NCBI GenBank assembly: GCA_947646735.1
Contig: CANTFK010000054.1
Location: 186,001 to 250,000 of the forward strand
Direction of reading: 5' to 3'
Length of the DNA stretch: 64,000 nt
From: Peronospora farinosa
Lineage: Eukaryota > Oomycota > Peronosporomycetes > Peronosporales > Peronosporaceae
This document shows positions 22,967-31,787 of this stretch, in pieces (positions within the stretch are counted from its first letter, which is position 1; every line of letters begins with the position of its first letter). The notes below the pieces were generated by a model. That model had not been told where the DNA came from. It saw only the letters and a program-made list of their open reading frames with translations, and did no database searches. The position numbers were made by a program, and so were the translations under genes.

Positions 22967-24880
22967 ACCTTGGTGCGCATCCAACCCTTACGCGTGTTGT
23001 ACACCTATTGGCTGGCCGTTGACGATGAAGGCCGCAACGACGAAAACTCAAAAAGATCATTTCTCGCTGGCAAAGTGATGACAGCAAACGTATTTGCGAC
23101 GATCGAGTGGAGAAGCTGGACTTCGAAGTGATTCCAACAGGTACATTTTTGATCGAGTGGAGAGACATCCGTAAAATACGGGCTTCCTTCTCGACCAACG
23201 CGCAGACGCTTTATCGTCTTAAGAGTAACAGCTTCCCGCTCTGGAACTGGGCTATCCACGATCTGTCTTGCCCCGACCCAACGTGTCCGTCATCCTTTCC
23301 GGCCATGTCTAGTCATGTATTATGGAATTGCCCTAGCGCTCGGCGCCATTGGGGTTATCTAATTCAACGGTGGCGAAAGATAGGCAATTTGAAGGAGGCG
23401 AACCTTCACGTCTGGATGTTTGGCATGGACCTTCCGGGCATTTCGAGTTCTGCATGGAATGCCATAGAAACGCTATCGACTTCGTTGCAGATTTGTCTCG
23501 AGCGAAGGACGCGGTCTTTCCAGCAGCGCGTGAGCTCTGTCGTTTTTCGTTTCGACGACACTACATTCCATCTGGACTGAGCATCTCCGCCGCTTGGAAG
23601 ACTCAGTTTTGCCACAGGAAAAACACAACGCGAGAGCCAGGACAAAATTTTGACGAGTAATTACACGATTTCGAAGATCAACATACCAGCCGGACATGGG
23701 ATAAAAAGAACTCCTGTTTGCACGAGTACGGTCGACGCTTGCTGATACCCTCATCGGCTTTGACAATCCTCCACCCTTGCGAGCGCTGCCGCTTGACAAT
23801 CTATCTGGCTCTCTTACCTGCTTTGCTTCGAGGGGGGGGTCAAGAGGAGATACTGGACCAGGCGGAGCAGGATCTGTCATTGTCCAACTTACACATTCAG
23901 ACGCACGCAGCATGCGTCGTGTGGGTATCGAGCATGGCTTACGGTTCTGCAAATACCACGAACAATGTCGCTGAATACTAAGGGCTCGTGCACGGGCTTC
24001 GACAAGCGAAGGTTAGCGGCTACTCACCTCTCCATGTCGTGGGGGACAGTGCGCTCGTGCGCTCGTGCTTTCGCAACTCCGGACGCACCACCCTCCACGC
24101 AAGTCACACCTGGCGCTGCTATTTTTAGAGGCAAGAGCAATTACTGACGATATCGATGTCTCCAGCTGGGGATATCACTATCTCTCATACACCAGAATGG
24201 CGGAACGTCTGGAGGATATCGCTATGGGCACCGGAGCCTTAATCAAGTGAAAGCTTTCGCGGAGGAAGGTTGTAATGGGCTACATTACACACATAGTTAA
24301 CACAATAAACAATTTTATATGTAGGCAGGTGCTGAGCCCGAATAGCGGGCACAGCGTGGCGATTTATTATTGGTCTATTATTGGGGCCTATAGTCCCAAT
24401 ATGGACCAATGATAAATTAACCTGAAATTGTGTGGTTCCCGAAAGGCGGGAACACTGTCGTATTTATTACGACTAAAATCGTCGTGATTAGTACGAATTA
24501 TAATATTAACAAAACCAGAGTTAAATTTACTTAACACTAAATACTGGGGCTCAAGTCATCCTCAAACGCACGTGTAAGCTAGTGACGGTACGTTCTAGCC
24601 CCGTTACAAAGGTGTTGTCGAGAAGGCTACAAAATTTCTTGACAATGATGTTAACCCACTGGCTGGAGTCCACCACGAACCCTAGGGATCCGCAATGACG
24701 CCACGGAACCTGACTATCGCTAGACAAGACTCTGCGCGATGGCGCTTGGCTGTCCAGGGACTTTTAATTCCAAGAACTTAAAGTAGAAGTCGCTACAGTT
24801 ACTTCATTTCCTATTTAAAGGGTATACTGGGTCGTACGCGTACTAAAAATATACCTTACCTTCTCACCCTCTCTTCCTGG
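22967..24880 (+). repeat. Tandem second copy of the LINE 3' part
   Basis: From about 22,967 the sequence repeats 21,390-22,960 in the same orientation: the zinc segment, RNase H and the 3' tail (GGGTCGTACGCGTACT is shared by both tails). The copy has stops and small indels and is interrupted by the solo LTR at 24,271-24,608. It therefore predates that insertion. Confidence 0.85.
24271..24608 (-). mobile_element. Solo LTR of the second Ty3/Gypsy family
   Basis: This 338-bp sequence runs TGTAATGGGC ... CCCCGTTACA and is related to the LTRs at 49,128 and 56,603, but on the plus strand it lies in the opposite direction to them. It is flanked by a perfect 5-bp target duplication, AAGGT (24266-24270 and 24609-24613). 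Removing it restores continuity with the parallel LINE copy (GAGGAAGGTGTTGTC). It most likely arose by LTR-LTR recombination. Confidence 0.92.
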
Positions 24881-25438
24881 CTAGAAGACTGGGGTTTCGC
24901 AGCCCTCTTGTCTATGTACTTTGCAATAGTGCTACTGTTAGTATTTACGCCACGAGAATTAAAAGTAGTGGTACTCACTGGCAACTCGGTCGGATGCCTC
25001 TGAGAACAGGGATCGGGTCGGATAATATTCATTAACTACTAATCGGGCGGTGGGATTATAGTGGAGATTACGAAACATTGTAATGAATTTGCAATCCCGA
25101 TATAGCGCATAGCAACCAAAAAGTAAAACTCGCTCTAGACCGTGTCGCATGCCAAGAAATTTGCTCGGCTACCTCCCGATCCGGTTCGTGTGCTGTCATT
25201 GAAAGGTGTGCAATCGTCATTCTAAACGGGCCCTTTACAAGCTGCTAAGTGCTACAAGCACGCACAATTTTTGCACTAATGAGGAAGCGGCTGTACCGTC
25301 TTACCTTGCGTGCTGCGGTGAGGTTGCCAGTTGCCGTGAGGCTCGTGCAACTTTTGTCGGTCACCGAAGCGACTCGACAACGAGCTTAGGAGCAAACACT
25401 TACTAGGTCGTGGGAGCTGTTAACAGTCTTCCCGAGCA
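24881..25438. other. No recognisable gene
   Basis: About 560 bp lie between the LINE tail and the Ty3/Gypsy relic. I see no open frame with family resemblance and no repeat boundary. Confidence 0.4.
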
Positions 25439-25439
25439 T

Positions 25440-27192
25440 TGGTTAAGATACCTGTACTAGGCTGCATAGTGAGTGCTCATTGTTTGCTAGCAGACCCAGA
25501 AAAGGTAAGGGATATAAAGAAATGGCCAGTTCCAAGATACGTAAAGGATCTGCACCAAATTCTTGGTGTCGATGTTTACTTGCATAAGTACAGCAAAAAT
25601 TATGCGGACCAGGCTAAGCCATTGTATGACCTCTTACAAAAGGATGCAGAATCGACTTGGTCAAAAAAGCAAAAAGATGCGCTCACATCAGTGAAGCAAT
25701 CGTTTGTAGAGGCGCCGTTCTTGGCATTGCCAGACGCGAATAAGCTCTTTAGCGTCGTCTGCAATGCAAGCAATTTTGCAATCGGCAGCGTGATCATGCA
25801 GAAGGATGACAACGGCGTTGACCATGTCATTTCATATTAGTATCTGCACTTAAAATCCGTAGAGCTGAATGACCCTGTGCATGACAAGGAGCTTCTTTCA
25901 ATCAAGTATGTTTTTGTTAAGTTTCGGGTGCACCTCTTGGGCATCGAACCTTTTCTTAAGGGATCACAGGGTGACAGCTGATGCCATAATAGGCCATCAC
26001 TGTAACTAAAGCGATTTAGGTTCGCTTTCAAGTGCGACGAAAGGGTAATCTTTCGACCACTAAGATGATCCAACAGCAGGCGACAATGTTCGTCCTGAAT
26101 GTAGCTAACCTTTATATCGGAGGCCATTGAGCTCGTCACATGGTAGGCCTTCATGGCTGCCAATGTTGACGACTCACCTTGTGCTTTCGCACGATATACA
26201 CTTTCCTGGTGCCTTGCCTCGAAGTCTGGTCTGCGCGATAACGCGTCAGCCAAGACATTCGACTTAACCTGGCTTATATTCACCTTTGAAATTAAATTCA
26301 GAGAAGAATGTCAGTCATTTCTCCATACTAGGCGAGAGGTGCGGTTAATTTATAGCGGTCCGCAGTCACAAAAGGTCTATGTCCCTCATGACACAGATCT
26401 CAAGCTGATGATACTTCACGAGTGCCATGATGCGCCATCTAGTGGACATCTAATATATGACAAGACAGTCTTACGAGTGTCAGAGGAATTTTGGTGAATT
26501 CACCTATATCGATGGGTGACCAAACTTGTTCGCTCTTGTGAAGAGTGTCAGCGCATAAAGCCTGCACCTTGTAGTAGAACGCCATTGAAGCCACTGCCGA
26601 TTCCAACTGAATTCTGGAAGTCGGTCAGTTTGTACTTCATGTTTGGCTTACCACCTGAACATAAAGGCAGGACGGGGCTCGTTGTCTTTGTAGACAGACT
26701 GAGCAAGATGATGTATTTAGCACCATGTAGCACCAAGATCTCAGGAAAATAGGCTGCCCTTTGTTTCTGGATCACGTGTATCGACTACACGGAATGCCCG
26801 AGTCCATAGTGTCGGACCGGGATCCGCGTTTACGTCAAGTTTTTGGCGTCATGTGTTTGAGTTGCTGGGTAGCAAGCTCCACATATCAAAAGTCGGTCAT
26901 CTCCAGACCGATGGCCAAACGGAGTAAGCCAATCGAGTCGTGGGGGATGTATTGCGCACAGTAGCGACTACTAAATAATGGATCAAATCAATTGCTATTC
27001 GTGAAGTTCGCTATTAATAACAGTGTTCACGCCAGTACGGGTGAAACATCGTTTTATATAATGGACTGCGGGCGCCAGTCTCGTCTGTGCGTAGCTCAAG
27101 TCTTAGTGGGAGGGCCCCTCACTATGCTCACAGCGACTGCGAAAGAGGGCCAAATTGCCCTAGTGACCATGCTAGTTCAGCAGTGGTCATGA
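25440..27192 (+). pseudogene. Ty3/Gypsy pol relic (RT/RNase H and integrase) with an internal inversion
   Basis: The plus strand encodes the end of RT and RNase H (VLGCIVSAHCLLADPEKV, WPVPRYVKDLHQILG, SVVCNASNFAIGSVIMQK, then VHDKELLSIKY after a stop). It then encodes integrase: HECHDAPSSGHLIYDKT and CEECQRIKP (zinc domain), GRTGLVVFVDRLSKM, and VSDRDPRLRQVFG (second catalytic D). The linker between them (NVLADALSRRPDFEARHQES) reads on the minus strand. Stops and frame changes are frequent. It is similar to, but diverged from, the element at 49,128-56,940. Confidence 0.85.
25965..26335 (-). pseudogene. Inverted RNase H-integrase linker segment
   Basis: Within the plus-strand pol relic this segment reads in reverse: FFSEFNFKGEYKPG, NVLADALSRRPDFE and LNRFSYSDGLLWHQLSP are typical of the RNase H tail and the linker before the integrase zinc domain. 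Its content is exactly what is missing between the flanking plus-strand parts. A local inversion therefore explains it better than a separate insertion. Breakpoints are approximate. Confidence 0.75.
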
Positions 27193-27197
27193 CACCT

Positions 27198-27281
27198 GTA
27201 TGTGACTCTTTTCTTATGCATGTCTATGGGGGTTAATGTATGTGACTCTTTTCTTATGAATGTCTTAGGGGGTTAATGTAG
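27198..27281 (+). repeat. Short tandem duplication, about 43 bp, two copies
   Basis: The segment TGTATGTGACTCTTTTCTTA ... GGGGGTTAATG occurs twice in direct tandem with a few substitutions, just upstream of the effector-like pseudogene. Confidence 0.7.
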
Positions 27282-27354
27282 CTATGAATATATCTTACTG
27301 TTACTGCTCCCCTCATATAATTTTTATTTTACATTTTTTGCTTCAAGCTCACCG

Positions 27355-27765
27355 TGCAAGTATCAAAGATAGTTGCCATGTCAAGTTCAGCCGAACCTCC
27401 TGTGCGCTGGTTGTTGTCGCACTGGCCATCTACTCAGCTACAACCGTGGCAACTCCCAAGTCGACTCCTGCGGATGTCGCTTTTGAATACTCTGCATTCG
27501 TCTAATGCCCGGTCCGCGATCAAGTGGCGCTTTAGGCGTACCACGGCCATGGAGAAGACTGAAACTTCTAAAGAGAGGCTCCTTACATCTCATATTTCTT
27601 AAAACTGGCTTCCAGCTTTTCCAGACTGAAGTAAATTCCTGCGGTGATTTACCAGAAAGTAAAATCTGGGTATTGTGGCTGACGTGGAAACCCACGGACG
27701 AGGTGTTTAAGCCTCTGAAGCTCACGCACGCGGTATGTGGATCCACAAAAGATCACATATACACA
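27355..27765 (+). pseudogene. RXLR-effector-like pseudogene
   Basis: Three blocks in consecutive frames resemble a Peronosporales RXLR effector. The first is an N-terminal hydrophobic secretion-signal-like stretch (CALVVVALAIYSATTVA). The second is RFRR followed 15 residues later by KER, which is like RxLR-dEER with the Leu replaced by Arg. The third is a C-terminal block WLTWKPTDEVFKPLKL resembling the W motif. There is no in-frame ATG at the expected start, and at least two frame changes plus stops separate the blocks, so no functional product is expected. Such proteins are secreted and act inside host plant cells. Unexpectedly it lies between the integrase core and integrase C-terminus of the surrounding Ty3/Gypsy relic. 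Confidence 0.62.
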
Positions 27766-27779
27766 ATGTTGCTATTACG

Positions 27780-27990
27780 TACTGCTACCCTACTGTACCT
27801 AAAAACGCAATTTCTGTACTACTACCTGGTGGTACCACTAAGCTATTGCCCCGATTCATTAGGCCATTTACGGTGTTTAAGGAAGCTGGAGACCTAAATT
27901 ATAGGCTCACTCTCTCACCGTATATGAAGACGCACCCCGTATTTAACGTGGGTCTTCTGAAGCGGTGTGTGGATTCACAAGAGATGACAT
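27780..27990 (+). pseudogene. Ty3/Gypsy integrase C-terminal fragment
   Basis: TKLLPRFIRPFTVFKEAGDL followed by YRLTLSPYMKTHPVFNVGLL matches the end of the integrase (the KLLPRFIGPF ... HPVFHVSLLK pattern). It belongs with the pol relic upstream but is separated from its core by about 590 bp that contain the effector-like pseudogene. Confidence 0.75.
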
Positions 27991-29554
27991 ATCGACATCT
28001 TTCTCACGGCAGTGATTGTGACGTCGACTCTTAGTCGAGCGTCGGTGCCGGGGGGAGCCGGGAAGGCAAAAACTTGCCGTTGACGATGGAGGGCTTGGCA
28101 AAGGACTCAGTGAGTGAGGAAATATCCGCGCATGACGCGAATCTCTCATTATATATCGCTTCAAACTGTCAAAGTGAAGCTTTAGGCGGTCATACCACTG
28201 ATACTCCCGGTGGGTTAAATCTCCACTCTTTAGGGCGCCTCCTTCATTGGTGGATGCAGGTGGGAACAAACACTTTTTTGTTAGAGTGTGCTTATACCAC
28301 CGCTATGTTAAGTAGAAGCTTTAGATCCTCGTCCAATGGAGAAGATTATCGAGGAGTTTCGACGCTTTAAAAACCTGTTGACGCGTTTCCAATGTCGAAA
28401 CACTTCGTGTATCCTCTTCATTATTCGCTTATGATCAGGAGCACCAGCTGCAGCTCCTTTCCTAGGTCCAGACGGACTAGCTGGGGAGGCGCGGCGAGAA
28501 GAGATAGATAAACGTTTACCACCCAAAATATCTCTTGCACACGACATAGCGAAGTTTTTTGTTTTGCCGCATTAAAATGCGGTTAATTACGGCGCAGGAA
28601 CTCTTCTTCGTATTCGTCGATTATTTATTTCTAAACAACACGACTGGGATAGGTAAAATGCGGCCAAGGATCTTCACCTGCAGCCTTTAAAATGGAAACA
28701 CGCTAAACAAATTACTAGGGTCAATAGTGGCATGCTCTAGGAGGGTTGCACTCCTCCCATCCGATCTTTTCCATTGGATAGCGGTGGCATTGGAGATATT
28801 CCACCAATCAAGTAGTCACCCTTGCAACGGTGTGTTTGAGATATCTGTTGATCCGCGTCTGCACCCTTAGGAGCAGCGCGCTCAGTAATAGCTGCTGTGC
28901 TCGTTGGCTCAGACAACGAGGCATGACCCTCACTGTCAGGAAGCATGGAAGTCTCCTCGAGTTTATTTGCCTCAATTGGAGGGTTATATGCCTCATTTAA
29001 ACGCTGTTCTCATAGACACTTTGTGGTGGCGCGTGCTCTCAATGTAATTAACAACTAGAGACGCCACCCGTGCAAGTAAGATGGATCGTTGTGCTCTGTA
29101 TAATGCTCTACAATAAATGTCGACGTTGCCACGGAGACACTAGGCGACGGTGGCAGGAGCGTTCGCTTGTTTTTTGGATGGTGTCTCTGCAGTCGGCCCA
29201 GCATCTCGGCTTCTTTTCAGTAGCATGCAGAGCGCCTTCTGTAGTAGCCGCGAAAGATACACGTACCAGCTGCGGTGGAGTGATCAAGCGGCCCGTCGTA
29301 GACGGCTCGCTTCTCTTTTTATTCCTTGTGATATTTTACAAAAAATTGTAAGCATCATCCTAACGAGAAGAAGTGTAAAAAACGGGCTGTATGTATGCCC
29401 ATATATTACATGTACTCACTAAGCATGGCATACTTAACGGGAATGTCTAAATGGTAATATAGTACTTTAGACCTGCCACTTGGTTGAGACACATCAATGA
29501 GCCGACGGCTTATAATAAGCTGTTGTCGAGGCACTGTTGCAGGATTGCTCCTCC
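27991..29554. other. Decayed region with no assignable gene
   Basis: Open frames of 60-98 codons occur on both strands (for example 28308-28547 and 28737-28996 on the minus strand), but none shows a domain. Given the flanking gag and pol pieces, most of this is probably transposon debris. Confidence 0.35.
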
Positions 29555-29905
29555 ACCAAGGAAATTCTGATTGCCTCTTCCATCGTCTTTATCACCTTAC
29601 AAAAAGGTCCTGACGCGATGGGCCGTGCCGTATTCCGTTCATGAACGTAGGCACCTTAATGTGTTCCAGTATCGGACCCACATTAATGGACGCAGACAGC
29701 GAACGCATCTCCTGCACATACTCTTCCAGGAATCGCTTCGCGGTCGTGCTCCAAAGAAGCGAGCCTGAAGTAAAACTTCATAGTTAGGCGGCTGATACAT
29801 GGCGCGAATCTTTGACTTAAAGATTGCCTTTGAAGAGATCGCCTTTGCGTATGCCATAAGCGCAGATAAACACACTCTAACGATTTACCACATACCATCC
29901 TGGTG
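29555..29905 (-). pseudogene. Ty3/Gypsy gag (capsid) fragment
   Basis: Minus-strand reading gives MYQPPNYEVLLQARFFGARP and then, in another frame, VGPILEHIKVPTFMNGIRHG and PSRQDLF. These fit the retrotransposon gag capsid pattern (FHQ...L...R..GSV..Y...... FV.GL). Frame changes and stops disrupt it, and no zinc knuckle follows in phase. Confidence 0.6.
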
Positions 29906-30365
29906 TCGTCTCTGATGAGCTGCGCTACACTACTCCGAGCAGCCAGTGAACAATTGTGTGCGCCTCAGTCCCGTTAAACTTTGACACGCTCAGTGATACG
30001 GGTCGTCGGAGGTACTACTAGTGCTATCAAGTCTAGGCAGGCGCTTAAAAGCTGCATCCCTATCTTCTTGCACATACGAGAAAGCGGTTAGGTCGTCTTC
30101 TATCGAGTGCTGCAAGGTACTTGGTGGGCGCCCAGGCGACCTAGCACAATAAACTAGTATTCTGTAACTAGTGGCGTCGCGGGAGCTATTTCCACTCTTC
30201 TTACGCGCACTGTGATCAAAGTAAAATGTTTAAGACTGATTTATATTCAGGAAAGGGTAAAGTTGTCCACTCCATTGCTAAACTGGTTCGATCTCGTGTC
30301 ACGTGGTGAATATAAACGTGGAGTTATTCCGAAGCTTATTTTTAGAGCATTTCATTATATTGTTG
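29906..30365. other. No recognisable gene; left flank of the large retroelement
   Basis: About 460 bp without a convincing coding frame. The pre-insertion sequence continues at 43,846, where Mutator-like transposase pieces begin, so part of this flank may belong to that transposon. Confidence 0.35.
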
Positions 30366-30369
30366 CTTC
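30366..30369. repeat. Target site duplication CTTC (left copy)
   Basis: CTTC directly precedes the LTR start TGTGG and recurs directly after the distal LTR end at 43842-43845. Confidence 0.8.
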
Positions 30370-31702
30370 TGTGGTGGAGTGGGATTCGCAAAATTGCTGA
30401 TGCGATCCCAACTCTCCACTGGCGCCCGGACGACCGACTAACGGAGGGGGTACCCCGATTCCGTGTGTATAGCCTTCCTCACCTTGTGTACCCGTCGGTA
30501 GGGCGGGTTGCTCTCTTCTCGGTAGACTTGAGTCGATGTTGAACTTGATTGTGTTAGGGATAGGTGGGGGGGGCGATCGCGTGGAATTCCTCACACGATC
30601 GCAGTTGTTCTTGGGGTGCTCTATTTGAGTCGCCCTGATCTCCCTTGAGATCGCCTTGTCCAAAAATGTAGATACTTGATCCGCTTGCCTTCTGACCACT
30701 TGAGCCGTCTCGCGATCTTGTATCTGGACTTCTTAGTCCTCTGCGTCCAATCGCAGCTTGATTTGTTTTGTTGAGAATTCTTGCAATCCCTGGCCAAACA
30801 ATCCAGGGATATGACTTGCGTAGTAGGTAGACTTCCTTGAGACGTCGGGAGGCCAAAGAATCCAGCCCGGAAGAGAAGTCGACACGTGTACTTAGAAGCA
30901 AATTGAACTCTGTTAATGTTAACCAATCAAATACCAAAACCTATGATCTTGACTATCTGTAGCTCAGGATCTGTTGCCACGTATCGCCCTTTCGGAAAAA
31001 ATCAGATCTCGGAATGTGGTCCACTCCAATATAGCCGCGATCTGGATCGCTACCTCACTCGGATATAATACCATTTTAGTACCAGATCGCGGTACTAAAT
31101 AATTAGTACCAGATCGCGGTACTAAATAATTAGTACCAGATCGCGGTACTAAATAATTAGTACCAGATCGCGGTACTAAATAATTAGTACCAGATCGCGG
31201 TACTAAATAATTAGTACCAGATCGCGGTACTAAATAATTAATACCAGATCGCGGTACTAAATAATTAATATCGGATCGCGATCCGCCGGATCCCGACTTG
31301 TCTTCTTCACCGTTTCTCAGGTCATGTGAGATAGTTCATCAATGTGACATTTCATATCCACCATTCCAGTCCTCCATAGCGACGTGATCCACACCAGACC
31401 GTCCTCCACATGCTTGGATGTACCCATCTTCCTCCTTAGCGACCGCGTTCACGCGGATCGCCATCGGAAATACTGGAGATCGCAATAGCGTAGTTTCTAG
31501 GCCATATTTGACCCCACATAGAAGTGCAAACTACTCCATTCACTGTTTTCCATCCTATTTGACATCGTCTTGAAACCTTTCTGCGAGATCGCGACTCATC
31601 AATATTGGCCACGAGATCGCGACTCATTAATATTGGCCATTTCGGACTTAACCGAAAATATGCGATCACACTTGGCGAAATTCACTCTTTCACTTCGCCA
31701 CA
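30370..31702 (-). repeat. 3' LTR of the large Ty3/Gypsy element
   Basis: This 1,333-bp LTR has terminal TGTGG/CCACA. It contains seven 27-bp repeat units at 31078-31266 and a two-unit duplication (GAGATCGCGACTCAT ... AATATTGGCC) near 31,585-31,640. ORFs of 77-127 codons inside are also present in the other LTR and have no family resemblance. Confidence 0.95.
31078..31266. repeat. 27-bp tandem array in the 3' LTR (7 units)
   Basis: Each unit contains AGTACCAGATCGCGGTACT, itself a 6-bp inverted repeat (AGTACC/GGTACT) around a GATC core, followed by AAATAATT. The array has seven units here and five in the other LTR, which accounts for the whole 54-bp LTR length difference. Inside an LTR such arrays often act as enhancer-like elements; that role is inference. 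Confidence 0.92.
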
Positions 31703-31787
31703 ATCGTCCCCTGCACCGATAGCCCACATACAGTGTTGGCCTAACTGTGCACTGTCTCGCTTCACTCTTCTCGTCACTTCGTCCCTT

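Noticed and set aside
30554..30937. ORFs of 101-127 codons inside the LTR, also present at 42,747-43,130
   Set aside because: Identical in both LTRs because the LTRs are young; no domain, and the longest start codons are not ATG or lack context.
31078..31266. CRISPR-like array reading of the 27-bp LTR repeats
   Set aside because: The units are contiguous without unique spacers, lie in an LTR and are duplicated in the other LTR; the context is eukaryotic.
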